Origin: Neisseriales bacterium
GTDB lineage: Bacteria > Pseudomonadota > Gammaproteobacteria > Burkholderiales > Q3-R57-64
Assembly (NCBI GenBank): GCA_016699915.1
Contig: CP064990.1
Span: 682,001 to 746,000 of the forward strand
Direction of reading: 5' to 3'
Length of the DNA: 64,000 bases
Positions 29,566 to 37,464 of this stretch are shown here, one piece after another. The stretch's first letter is position 1, and every line of letters begins with the position of its first letter. The notes beneath the pieces are model-generated. The model was not told the origin of the DNA, did not search any database, and saw only the letters and a program-made list of their open reading frames with translations. Both the position numbers and the translations under genes were made by a program.

Positions 29566-30225
29566 ATGCTCAATCAAGATCAATTAAAAATGGCCGCAGC
29601 AAAAGCAGCCATTGAATATGTCCCAGAAGGTATCGTGATTGGCGTCGGAACAGGTAGTACCGTTAATTATTTTATTGAAGCATTGTCTGATATAAAGCAT
29701 CGCATTAAAGGCGCTGTCTCCAGTTCAGCCGGTACAACGCAAATGTTGATGCAATATGGCATTCCCATTTTTGAGCTCAATGAAGTTGATGAACTACCGC
29801 TTTATATTGATGGTACCGATGAAGTCACTCCCCATTTACATCTGATCAAAGGAGGCGGTGCTGCACTGACTAAAGAAAAAATTATAGCCTCGGTTGCCAA
29901 ACAATTCATTTGTATTGCTGATGAACATAAATTCGTTGATGTATTAGGCAGCTTTCCGTTACCCATTGAAGTATTGCCCATTGCGCGCAGCTATGTGGCA
30001 AGGGAATTAATTAAACTGGGCGGGAAACCTGCTTTGCGTATTGGCACGATAACAGAGCATGGCAATCAAATTCTAGATGTTGCTGGATTAACTATTCATG
30101 AACCCGTAACATTAGAAAACCAAATAGACCAGATCAATGGTGTACTGACTAATGGTATTTTTGCAAAACGGCGAGCCGATATATTGTTACTTGCAACACA
30201 GCATGGCGTTTTGTTCAAAACATGA
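29566..30225 (+). CDS. rpiA: Ribose-5-phosphate isomerase A
   Basis: 219-residue enzyme interconverting ribose-5-phosphate and ribulose-5-phosphate in the pentose phosphate pathway. [15 protein letters not shown] near residues 27-41, [20 protein letters not shown] with catalytic Asp residues, and TKEKIIA with the conserved Lys/Glu are all present. Length equals E. coli RpiA. It lies 29 bp after yebC, with GAGGAG upstream of ATG 29566. Provides ribose for PRPP used by Upp and PncB elsewhere in the window. Confidence 0.96.
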   Translation: MLNQDQLKMAAAKAAIEYVPEGIVIGVGTGSTVNYFIEALSDIKHRIKGAVSSSAGTTQMLMQYGIPIFELNEVDELPLYIDGTDEVTPHLHLIKGGGAALTKEKIIASVAKQFICIADEHKFVDVLGSFPLPIEVLPIARSYVARELIKLGGKPALRIGTITEHGNQILDVAGLTIHEPVTLENQIDQINGVLTNGIFAKRRADILLLATQHGVLFKT

Positions 30226-30306
30226 TATCTATAGCGTGGTATAGCACTTGCTGCCCTATAACCACCCTTAATTTTTTTTAAGTTGCCTATAGTTAAGGAA
30301 ATCGTT

Positions 30307-31002
30307 ATGAAGGAACATATCTCTAAACAGTTTGATGCAGAACTTAACGCTTTACGTACCAGTATCTTACAGATGGGCGGTATTGTTGAACAGCAAATTA
30401 TTTGGGCACTTGAAGCGTTGCGTATTAAAAGCATAGCTCAGTTGAATCGCGTGATTGCCAAGGACGATCAAGTCAATGAAATGGAAATTGCAATTGATGA
30501 AGAATGTCAGCGTATTATCGCACGCCGCCAACCTGCAGCTAGCGATCTTCGTATGCTCATCACGATTAGCAAAATTACTGTTGACCTTGAACGTATTGGC
30601 GATGAAGCAACCAAAATTGCTCGCTTAGGTAAACATATTTGTCAAAGTCAGCAATTTAAATCTTCCCATATACGCGAATTACAAAAAATGGGGCAATTAT
30701 CCCTTGACATGCTAAAACAAGCATTGGATGCTTTTGTTCGGATTGATAGTTCCGTTGTGTACAAACTTTTTGAAGCCGACCAACATCTTGACGAAGACTT
30801 TAGCAATACACTGCGTCGCCTAGTGACCTTTATGATTGAGGATGTGCGGGTCATTTCAACAGCAATTGATGTTCTATTTATTGCCAAAGCTATTGAACGA
30901 ATTGGTGACCATGCAACCAATATCTCAGAATACGTCGTATTTTTAGCGCAAGGCAAAGATATGCGTCATACCGCTCCAAAAAAGAAAAAACAGCCTCTCT
31001 AA
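30307..31002 (+). CDS. phoU: Phosphate signalling protein PhoU
   Basis: 231 residues from ATG 30307 (AAGGAA at good spacing); the frame is open from 30283 but the family start is MKEHISKQFDAELNALR. Two PhoU three-helix repeats are visible, each with the metal-binding E/D-x3-D pattern (IDEECQRIIARRQP and LERIGDEATKIA; LFIAKAIERIGDHATNISEY). PhoU links the Pst transporter to the PhoR kinase and represses the Pho regulon. No pst or phoBR genes are nearby. Confidence 0.94.
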   Translation: MKEHISKQFDAELNALRTSILQMGGIVEQQIIWALEALRIKSIAQLNRVIAKDDQVNEMEIAIDEECQRIIARRQPAASDLRMLITISKITVDLERIGDEATKIARLGKHICQSQQFKSSHIRELQKMGQLSLDMLKQALDAFVRIDSSVVYKLFEADQHLDEDFSNTLRRLVTFMIEDVRVISTAIDVLFIAKAIERIGDHATNISEYVVFLAQGKDMRHTAPKKKKQPL

Positions 31003-31031
31003 GCAAGCAAGAGCAATGATAAAATAATCAC

Positions 31032-31484
31032 TTACGATGCATCACGTTTTCTGACCAGCAAAACAGGTACCAATGAATGACGGAGTACGCCTTCTGCAAC
31101 GCTACCCATAATTAAGTGCATTAATCCCGTTCTGCCATGTGTACCCATGACAATGAGATTTGCACCCCATTGCTTTGCTTCTTCGAGCAACGTTTGGGAT
31201 AGGTTATCTCCAAAACTCTCTAAAAGCTTCGTATTGGCTGATAAACCTGCTGCTTTCGCTTGACTTAATGCACGACTTAATAAATCCTTGGCGCTATCTT
31301 TAGAGGATTGATGTAAGGCAGGCGCATCAACAAACTCCATACCGGGTTGGCCAACTGGCGTCAAATCAACTACTGTCGTAATCAATAATTCGGCATTAAG
31401 AAGCTTAGCGAGCGAACAAGCTTCTTCAAAAGCTAAGGCAGAGGCTTGACCATTATCAATGGGCACAAAAATACGCTTGTACAT
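31032..31484 (-). CDS. Universal stress protein, UspA family
   Basis: 150-residue cytoplasmic protein with the Rossmann-like Usp fold. The ATP-binding signature GTHGRTGLMHLIMGSVAE (G-2x-G-9x-G-S) is near the C-terminus, and the strand start MYKRIFVPIDNGQASALA is typical. The family responds to starvation and oxidative stress by an often undefined mechanism. Convergent with phoU (29 bp apart). GGAGCAAT before the ATG serves as RBS. Confidence 0.92.
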   Translation of the reverse strand: MYKRIFVPIDNGQASALAFEEACSLAKLLNAELLITTVVDLTPVGQPGMEFVDAPALHQSSKDSAKDLLSRALSQAKAAGLSANTKLLESFGDNLSQTLLEEAKQWGANLIVMGTHGRTGLMHLIMGSVAEGVLRHSLVPVLLVRKRDAS

Positions 31485-31665
31485 AAAATTGCTCCTTAAA
31501 TTTTGGCTATCTTCCCAATCATGCTAAATAGCATTGTAAACAAAAATTACTATGCTGTAACAGCAAACCACATAAAAGTTTTTTAGTAGTGCGAAAAATT
31601 ACTTCTGAAGCAAATAGAACTTAGCATTCTAAAAAACAGCACAATTTTGATTGAATTAGTGGTGT

Positions 31666-32161
31666 GTGATAAAAATCAGCGATCACCATGCAATTTGTCC
31701 AGCCTCACTCAAAAAAATGCAAGAAAACGCGCCTCGGTTAGGCTACAGCAAATTGTTGCTGTTAGGAACTGTTGTAACAACGTTGTTGTACCTAATTGCA
31801 GTAAGCATTGCTTGGAATAATGCAGCTTATAAAACTGTTAAACCGAACAACTTATCTATACTCTCAGAATTTGCCGTTGTCCTCATACAACTTAGCGTTT
31901 ATTGTTTTGCAATGATTTACTAAGTGGTTGTATTTACACGACCGTTATAAGCCTTCAGATGACATTTACTGCGCTAAAAAAATGACTATGTCTTATTTTA
32001 CGGCTTTTATTCGCTGGGCACTATTTTTCCACAGTTTCTTTTTAGTAAAAAGTTTGCATAAACTACTGCTCAAAAAAAGTATTCCTTGTTTGGTATCAGT
32101 TTTTTTATATTTCTTAACAGCAATTTACTTTTATGCGAGGATTAACCCAAAACTTAATTGA
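31666..32161 (+). pseudogene. Possible frameshifted four-TM hypothetical membrane protein
   Basis: Two neighbouring frames look like halves of one protein. The first (GTG 31666 to stop 31921-31923) has hydrophobic helices LLLLGTVVTTLLYLIAVSIA and FAVVLIQLSVYCFAMI. The second frame opens at 31916, five bases before that stop, and runs FTKWLYLHDRYKPSDD, then two more hydrophobic stretches, to 32161. A one-base indel near 31912-31921 would give a ~160-residue protein with four TM helices. No homologue is recognised. It could equally be chance AT-rich open frames. Confidence 0.3.
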
Positions 32162-32448
32162 ATATTTACCCATTCAAGCTAATGATGCTCTTTCAAAACA
32201 CTTTCAATAAAAAACTGACGCTCCATGAAAACACGTGAGTGAGTGCCACTGTTATACTTCTTATGCTCTTTGCAAAGAAGCTCAGATAATAAGCAGACCA
32301 AGCCGCAGTAGCACAGTCATATTTTTTCTACAAAATCACATCATTAATCATAAAGCTGCAATCAACTTTTTTGTGCGATACCCATGCTGTTTTATAGCGC
32401 AAAGTAACTGGCATGTTTGTTCTATTATTTTTACTTGTTTTGTGCCCC

Positions 32449-33000
32449 CTATTCTCCATCTTCATTTTTTTTATCACCCAAAAATCCACCTATTTGAGCA
32501 TCCCACAAGCTTTTGTAAAGCGCTGCCTTAGCAAGCAACTGACTATGCGTTCCATCTTCAACGATGCTGCCTTGATCAAAAACTAAAATGCGATCCATAC
32601 GAAGCAGTGTAGATAGGCGATGCGCAATAACAAGAGTGGTTTTATTTTCGATCAACTCCCACAAGCTTTCCTGAATTAAGTTCTCTGTTACTGAGTCAAG
32701 CTGACTTGTGGCTTCATCAAGAATAAGAATTGGAGGATTTTTCAAAATTGCTCTAGCAATGGCAATACGCTGGCGCAGTAGCACGCTACTGAATGGGCCA
32801 CAGAAACCTGCTGCGAGCGCAAGAAGAACATATATAAGGACTGCAAATTTATAACCCTTCAAAAAATGCCATATAAATGGAAAAAGTTTTTTGGGTAATG
32901 CTTCATCTTTTTTGAGTATGCTGTTTCTTGGAGCGCAAAACAATTTACGGTAACTACACAACCGTTCAGATAGTTTTTTTTTTTCATAAATTTCACCCAC
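32449..33000 (-). pseudogene. ABC exporter gene with a large in-frame internal deletion
   Basis: The 183-codon frame fuses the first TM region of an MsbA-like exporter ([19 protein letters not shown] through [13 protein letters not shown]) straight to the end of the ATPase domain. That end starts at [11 protein letters not shown] (downstream of the lost LSGGQ), then [13 protein letters not shown] (Walker B/D-loop), the switch His in [13 protein letters not shown] and the usual C-terminal tail. Full exporters are ~580-600 residues, so about 400 codons, including Walker A and most of the membrane domain, are missing. The join is near 32775-32790, at the hexamer repeat AGTAGC...GCTACT. It cannot transport. 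Upstream codons contain an A11 tract (T11 on plus, 32974-32984). Confidence 0.8.
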
Positions 33001-33186
33001 TTAAGCATCCAAGAACGTTTCCATAATACCACCAAGAGTTACCGAGGCACTTTTATTATTTTCATCCAACAACAAATTGGCAGTTGATAAACGCATTTTT
33101 TGTTAGCGAAAACCAGATTAAGCTTTGCCCGAGAGATTGATCGGCTCTTAATAGCAGTTCTTTCAAGACTACAAGATCAATGACCA
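33001..33186 (-). pseudogene. Unidentified coding relic next to the poly-G tract
   Basis: Minus-strand frames here have protein-like composition but are broken. One reads LVIDLVVLKELLLRADQSLG, then QSLIWFSLTKN. After a frame change near 33090 another reads MRLSTANLLLDENNKSASVT, then LGGIMETFLDA and a stop at 33001-33003. I cannot name the family. The coding run is joined upstream to the C16/A8 homopolymer, so tract-length change would alter its frame. Confidence 0.3.
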
Positions 33187-33187
33187 G

Positions 33188-33211
33188 TTTTTTTTGGGGG
33201 GGGGGGGGGGG
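33188..33211 (+). repeat. Homopolymer tract T8-G16
   Basis: Eight T (33188-33195) are followed by sixteen G (33196-33211). No other G/C run of this length occurs in this AT-rich window. Long poly-G/C tracts are typical slipped-strand contingency loci. It lies just past the stop of the oligopeptide-binding gene and at the head of the coding relic. Confidence 0.9.
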
Positions 33212-33253
33212 TATGGAAACCTCATAGCATTCTAAGTGTATGTAAATAATACA

Positions 33254-33274
33254 ACCGCCCCTTATAGGAGCGGT
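33254..33274 (-). terminator. Hairpin downstream of the oligopeptide-binding protein gene
   Basis: ACCGCTCC TATAA GGGGCGGT on the minus strand, eight-base stem with one G-T-type mismatch, 20 bases after the stop of the gene at 33295. Only a short, interrupted T run follows, so efficiency is uncertain. Confidence 0.45.
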
Positions 33275-33294
33275 GGTAAAATGGTTACAGTACA

Positions 33295-34938
33295 CTACTT
33301 AATTGTAATGCCTGTAAACTGCTCTAAATTAATAGTTGGAGCAATAAACGATCGCTCAAATTTAACAGATTGGTGATAAGGCACCATATTAAGCGTGTGA
33401 AATAGTGGACTAAATGGCACTTCTTGCTTAAAGAGTTTTTGGGCTTGTATATATCGTTTCGCACTCTGTTGTGGATCTCTAGTGTGATTTGCTTGTGCTA
33501 GCAAATCATCAAAGGGCTTGTAACACCATCTTGCGTGGTTGCCCATGCCTCCTTTTGCGCTCTTACAGCTTAATAAATTAACAAACCAGTTATCTGGATC
33601 CCCATCCAAACCATTCCAAGCAGCAAAGACAACATCATGGTCACCCTGATCTACCCGTCGCCAAAATTCACCCGTTTCGTAGCTGACAAATTCAACGGTA
33701 ACCCCTATCTTTTTCCAATCCGCTTGGATCATTTGAGCAACTAATTTATTTGTGCTCCTGCTTGCTAAATTAACAAAAAATTTAAGATGAAAACCATTCG
33801 GATAACCAGCCGCTTTAAGGAGTGCCTTGGCTTTAATAGGGTTATAAGGGGCATTTTTAAGTGAGTGATCATAAGGCCACTGTGCAGGTGGCATCATATT
33901 GATCGCAACACTTGCCATGCCTTGGAAGGGCTTGATCAGTTCAATCTTATTCAATGCCATATCCAATGCTTGGCGCACTAATCGCTTGCTCAAGATAGGT
34001 TTTTGGGTGTTGTAAGCAACATACCACATATCAACACCCGGTTGTGTATGCAAAACGAGCTGTTTATTCTGCTTAAATGTTTTCATATCACTCAAAGCAA
34101 AGCTCATATGACATTCGCCCGCCAAGAGTTTTTTGTTATGCATAGCAGGATCACCATGGATCGCAAAAATTAAATTTTGCAATTTCACCATGCCATCTTG
34201 ACGATGATCCCAATAAAACCGATTAGCTACATAATGAATTTTTTGATTCTTAACATGGTTTTTCAGAATAAAAGGGCCTGTTCCAATTGGTTTTTGGTTA
34301 ATTTGTTCAGCTTTGCCTTGATGTAGGAGTTGATTAGCATATTCAGCTGATAAAATCGAAGCAAATTCTTTAGCCAATTTTCCAAGAAAGGCATTGTGGG
34401 GCTGATGAAGAATAAACTGCACCGTATGATCATCAATTTTAATAATTTTTTGAATGAGTGTATTCATCCCAGCCGAGACAAAAAGTGGAAACTCAGCAGG
34501 ATAAGCCACATTGAAAGGATGTCTAGGATTCCTCATTCTTTCAAAGGTAAACACCACATCATCAGCATTAAAATCTCTTGTGGGTTTAAAGTAATCCGTG
34601 GTATGGAATGGAACACCACGTCTTAAATGGAAGGTATAGGTTAAACCATCTTGGGAGACTGTCCAACTTTTGGCGAGGCTGGGCTGAAGCGCTACATTGC
34701 CTTCGCCAAAACTGACTAATCGATTAAAAAGTGGGCCAGATGGCATGAAACTTTCAAAATCTGCATATTGTGCAATGTCAAAGCCCGCGGTGTCACTAGT
34801 CACGCAAACAATCAGCGTTTTTTCCGCACTAGAAAATTTGCGCTGAAGTGGACTGAACCATTTAAAATGGATACCGATCGTTATTAAAGCAATTCCTAGT
34901 ACAGCAACCGCTATCCCCAGCATTTTTACCTTTTTCAT
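33295..34938 (-). CDS. Peptide/oligopeptide-binding protein (SBP family 5), orphan copy
   Basis: 547-residue periplasmic solute-binding protein of the DppA/OppA family. The N-terminal helix (VKMLGIAVAVLGIALITIGI) is a signal or anchor sequence. Mature motifs include LAKSWTVSQDGLTYTFHLR, FNADDVVFTFERM and KPIGTGPFILKN, standard for family 5. No permease or ATPase genes adjoin it, so it probably feeds the dpp-type transporter 5 kb away or another one. A 148-bp segment is identical in DNA to the second binding-protein gene (43801-45396), while the rest has clearly diverged, which points to gene conversion. Confidence 0.88.
   Translation of the reverse strand: MKKVKMLGIAVAVLGIALITIGIHFKWFSPLQRKFSSAEKTLIVCVTSDTAGFDIAQYADFESFMPSGPLFNRLVSFGEGNVALQPSLAKSWTVSQDGLTYTFHLRRGVPFHTTDYFKPTRDFNADDVVFTFERMRNPRHPFNVAYPAEFPLFVSAGMNTLIQKIIKIDDHTVQFILHQPHNAFLGKLAKEFASILSAEYANQLLHQGKAEQINQKPIGTGPFILKNHVKNQKIHYVANRFYWDHRQDGMVKLQNLIFAIHGDPAMHNKKLLAGECHMSFALSDMKTFKQNKQLVLHTQPGVDMWYVAYNTQKPILSKRLVRQALDMALNKIELIKPFQGMASVAINMMPPAQWPYDHSLKNAPYNPIKAKALLKAAGYPNGFHLKFFVNLASRSTNKLVAQMIQADWKKIGVTVEFVSYETGEFWRRVDQGDHDVVFAAWNGLDGDPDNWFVNLLSCKSAKGGMGNHARWCYKPFDDLLAQANHTRDPQQSAKRYIQAQKLFKQEVPFSPLFHTLNMVPYHQSVKFERSFIAPTINLEQFTGITIK
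34519..34666 (-). repeat. 148-bp perfect inverted repeat, copy A
   Basis: On the minus strand this stretch is base-for-base identical to 44025-44172 on the plus strand. Both ends lie inside codons of the two binding-protein genes, and identity stops abruptly on either side (GTTGG vs ATTGG; GACATCC vs GACATGT). Confidence 0.95.
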
Positions 34939-35053
34939 CGCTATACAACCCCCTCTAACGCATAAACTAGTTGATTCAAAATAATCCCAAAATACTCTTT
35001 AAAATCGATATAGGTATTTTACAGGATTAAAATAATGAGGAGCGACCCCATAC

Positions 35054-35097
35054 AAAATAATCTCCAGCCCTATTAAGCATGGAACTGGAGATTATTT
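35054..35097 (-). terminator. Rho-independent terminator after hsp20, probably bidirectional
   Basis: AAATAATCTCCAG and CTGGAGATTATTT form a 13-bp perfect stem around an 18-base loop. A-rich and T-rich flanks are present on both sides, so it can stop the minus-strand hsp20 transcript and any transcript in the other direction. Confidence 0.75.
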
Positions 35098-35109
35098 TTC
35101 CAAACTTCG

Positions 35110-35532
35110 CTACTGGATAGCTAACTGATGTCCTTTTTGCGCTAATTTTTTATGCAACCGTAGCTCTAATACCCCATCAACAAAGCTAGCAGAAGATTGT
35201 GTGTCATCAATCTCTTGGCTCAATTCTAAACTACGTGTTACCCTGCCGTAGAAGCACTCGCTATGCAATATTTTTTCTTCTTTTTCGGCTGATTTTTCCT
35301 GTTTCTTTTCAGCAGTAATAACCAAATGTTTGCCGTTGATATCAACCTTAATGTCATGTTTTTTAATGCCCGGTAATTCTGCGCGAACAATGTAGCTATC
35401 AGTAGCTTCTTTGACATCTAACAAAACAGTTGGTGCAGCAAATTGATTAAACGGATCAGTACCAAATTCAACAGGTCGAATAAAAAAACCTTTGAAAAAA
35501 TCCTCCAATGGACTATGCATAACTCTCGTCAT
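35110..35532 (-). CDS. Small heat-shock protein, Hsp20/alpha-crystallin family
   Basis: 140-residue ATP-independent holdase chaperone. The alpha-crystallin domain runs from about residue 35 (DVKEATDSYIVRAELPGIKK) to about 130. It contains VDINGKHLVITAEKK, the FYGRVTRSLEL strand and the A-x3-D-G-V-L-E-L signature (ASFVDGVLELRL). AAGGAGA precedes ATG 35532. It is monocistronic, flanked by a terminator downstream and a sigma-32-like promoter upstream, which suggests heat-shock control. Confidence 0.93.
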   Translation of the reverse strand: MTRVMHSPLEDFFKGFFIRPVEFGTDPFNQFAAPTVLLDVKEATDSYIVRAELPGIKKHDIKVDINGKHLVITAEKKQEKSAEKEEKILHSECFYGRVTRSLELSQEIDDTQSSASFVDGVLELRLHKKLAQKGHQLAIQ

Positions 35533-35590
35533 AACGATCTCCTTACTATACTAGTTTTTAACCATAATAAATCTGACCGCCTAGTAGGTA

Positions 35591-35619
35591 AAATGAGTAT
35601 GAATCAGTTTATTTTCAAG
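35591..35619 (-). promoter_or_regulatory. Possible sigma-32 promoter of hsp20
   Basis: On the minus strand CTTGAAA (35619-35613) is followed after 15 bases by CTCATTT (35597-35591). This resembles the heat-shock consensus CTTGAAA-N13-15-CCCCATNT. It sits about 60 bases upstream of the hsp20 start. Prediction by eye only. Confidence 0.45.
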
Positions 35620-35869
35620 ATTCAAACGGCTCTTTTTATCTATTTTATACTAGACATAACAAACCACCTGTCCAATAAGAAATGTAGAATGTATCCTGAT
35701 GATTCAATAGCCAAAATAGCGAAGCAACAATAACCATGAGATAAGCGTAAACTTGAAGCGCAAATAGCTACCTAAAAGTAGCCCCAAGTAATAGCGCAAT
35801 CAAATGATCTAGTGTAGCGTCTGTAATGGCTGCATCGTAAATACTTATCGAAAAACCTTAGCCGCAGTA

Positions 35870-36337
35870 GATTCAAGTCAAATTATATTTAATCCAATTT
35901 TGCAATTGCCTTTATCGCTGTTAGACGCAATGGCTAACCCAAGTCTTATGCTTACCGTAGCATTAGCGCCGATTAATTGAAAAGATAAGAAATTGACTGT
36001 GAAAACGGCTCAAATTGAATATGAAAAATCCGTTATTGTCTATCGCGATGCCATCCATAAGGCGCTGGGCGAAGTCGAAAATATCCTCTTTCAATGCCAA
36101 CTGGATAAAGAAAAAGCTAAGCAGCTTGCGCAATCATTCAACTTAGCCCTAGAACAAGAGCGCCTAACTCAAGCGCGTTACCTTGCAGGAAGCACCAATA
36201 AAGCAGAGTGGCTACGCCAGCAAACAGAAAGATTCCAAAAGGAATTGAAAGTATTCGAACATGCGTATCTACAGCTTACTCATACGATGACATTGTATCA
36301 AGCCTTGGGAGGAGGGAACTTGCCATTCGTCAAGTGA
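35870..36337 (+). pseudogene. C-terminal relic of a TolC/OprM-family outer-membrane efflux protein
   Basis: The frame ending at 36337 contains TVKTAQIEYEKSVIVYRDAI and HKALGEVENIL, the helical repeat typical of the second half of TolC-type channels. LAQSFNLALEQERLTQARYL and LTHTMTLYQALGGG close it, as in full-length family members. The same frame continues upstream (FNPILQLPLSLLDAM, LTVALAPIN) but is broken by TGA at 35978-35980, where family members continue. The N-terminal half and any signal peptide are missing. About 155 codons remain of a ~460-480-residue protein, so it is non-functional. Confidence 0.75.
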
Positions 36338-36415
36338 TTCATCGCAGCCTGGCAAACACATTGTCCCTTAGAGATGGTGCAATGTGTGTGCTTGTGCATC
36401 TACCATAAAATAAGC

Positions 36416-37216
36416 TTATTTGATGGTTGCTTTGCTGCGTAGTGCATCAATTGCTTTTTCTACAGCACGCCTTTGTAAGCTACGTAAAATTTGTGGCTTA
36501 GCTTCTTCATAAGAGGGAACACGTGCACTGCTAACATCATCTATTTTGAAAATATGCCAACCACTATCAGATTCAATAGGTTGTTCTACCACTGTTCCTC
36601 TATCTAAGGTACCTAAAATACGGAAAAGATGGGGAAACTTAGCTTCTAACAATTTAGAATTCAGTACACCCAAGGAACCCCCATTTTGTTTGGCCCGGCT
36701 GTCGATGGATCGTGATTTTGCCAATTCAACAAAATCGGTATTTTTACGCTTTTTAAGCAAGGCGATAATCTCTTTGGCTTCTTTTTCCGTTTTTACAATA
36801 ATCTGCCGTACATGAAGATCCCGACTTGCGCTTATCTCTTTTTTAAGATTATCATAGGTAGTCTTTATGGCCGACTCACTAATCGGTTTTATTTTTAAAA
36901 CCTCCTCTACAAACATATCTTGTAATATTTCTGATTGCGCTGCCTTAAGTCGATCTTTAAACATTGGCCGCTTATCAAATTTTTGTCGTAGGCATTCTTG
37001 GCGCACAAGTACTTGATCAATCAATAAAAGCCTGACCTGCTCCCGCAACGCTGCTGTATCTTTTTGGCCATTTTTAACTAGACCAGCAACGAGTGTATCC
37101 TCCTCTTTTTTATCAATGGATTCGCCATTTACGACAGCAATAGGAAGCGCAATCGTAGTTGTTGACATCAATAATAAACAAGCTGCAAGCAGTACGACCT
37201 TGTTAATATAATTCAT
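36416..37216 (-). CDS. Periplasmic peptidyl-prolyl isomerase, parvulin type
   Basis: 266-residue exported chaperone/isomerase. Signal peptide at residues 1-24 (VVLLAACLLLMSTTTIALP). A SurA-like helical N-terminal region of ~110 residues precedes the parvulin domain LHVRQIIVKTEKEAKEIIAL, then GGSLGVLNSKLLEAKFPHLF and DSGWHIFKIDDVS. It assists folding of outer-membrane or secreted proteins. The single-parvulin layout matches PrsA/PpiC-like proteins common in betaproteobacteria rather than SurA with two domains. Monocistronic. Confidence 0.88.
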   Translation of the reverse strand: MNYINKVVLLAACLLLMSTTTIALPIAVVNGESIDKKEEDTLVAGLVKNGQKDTAALREQVRLLLIDQVLVRQECLRQKFDKRPMFKDRLKAAQSEILQDMFVEEVLKIKPISESAIKTTYDNLKKEISASRDLHVRQIIVKTEKEAKEIIALLKKRKNTDFVELAKSRSIDSRAKQNGGSLGVLNSKLLEAKFPHLFRILGTLDRGTVVEQPIESDSGWHIFKIDDVSSARVPSYEEAKPQILRSLQRRAVEKAIDALRSKATIK

Positions 37217-37464
37217 AAGAAACTCCCCAGCAGTGCTTACTCAGCACTAAGATATTTTAGAAGCTCACCCACACTTAAAATAGCTACAGACAGTTATCAT
37301 AAACTAAAAACCATACAATCCTCAAACTTGGATACATCAACCCATAAAAATGCGTTATAGCACTTGATCAGCCAACTGCCCCGCTACTTTTTGAGTATAA
37401 AATTGCGATATGTTACACTGAAATGAGCTATTGTGTAGCATCTTAAATTGAAGATGGGTGTTCT

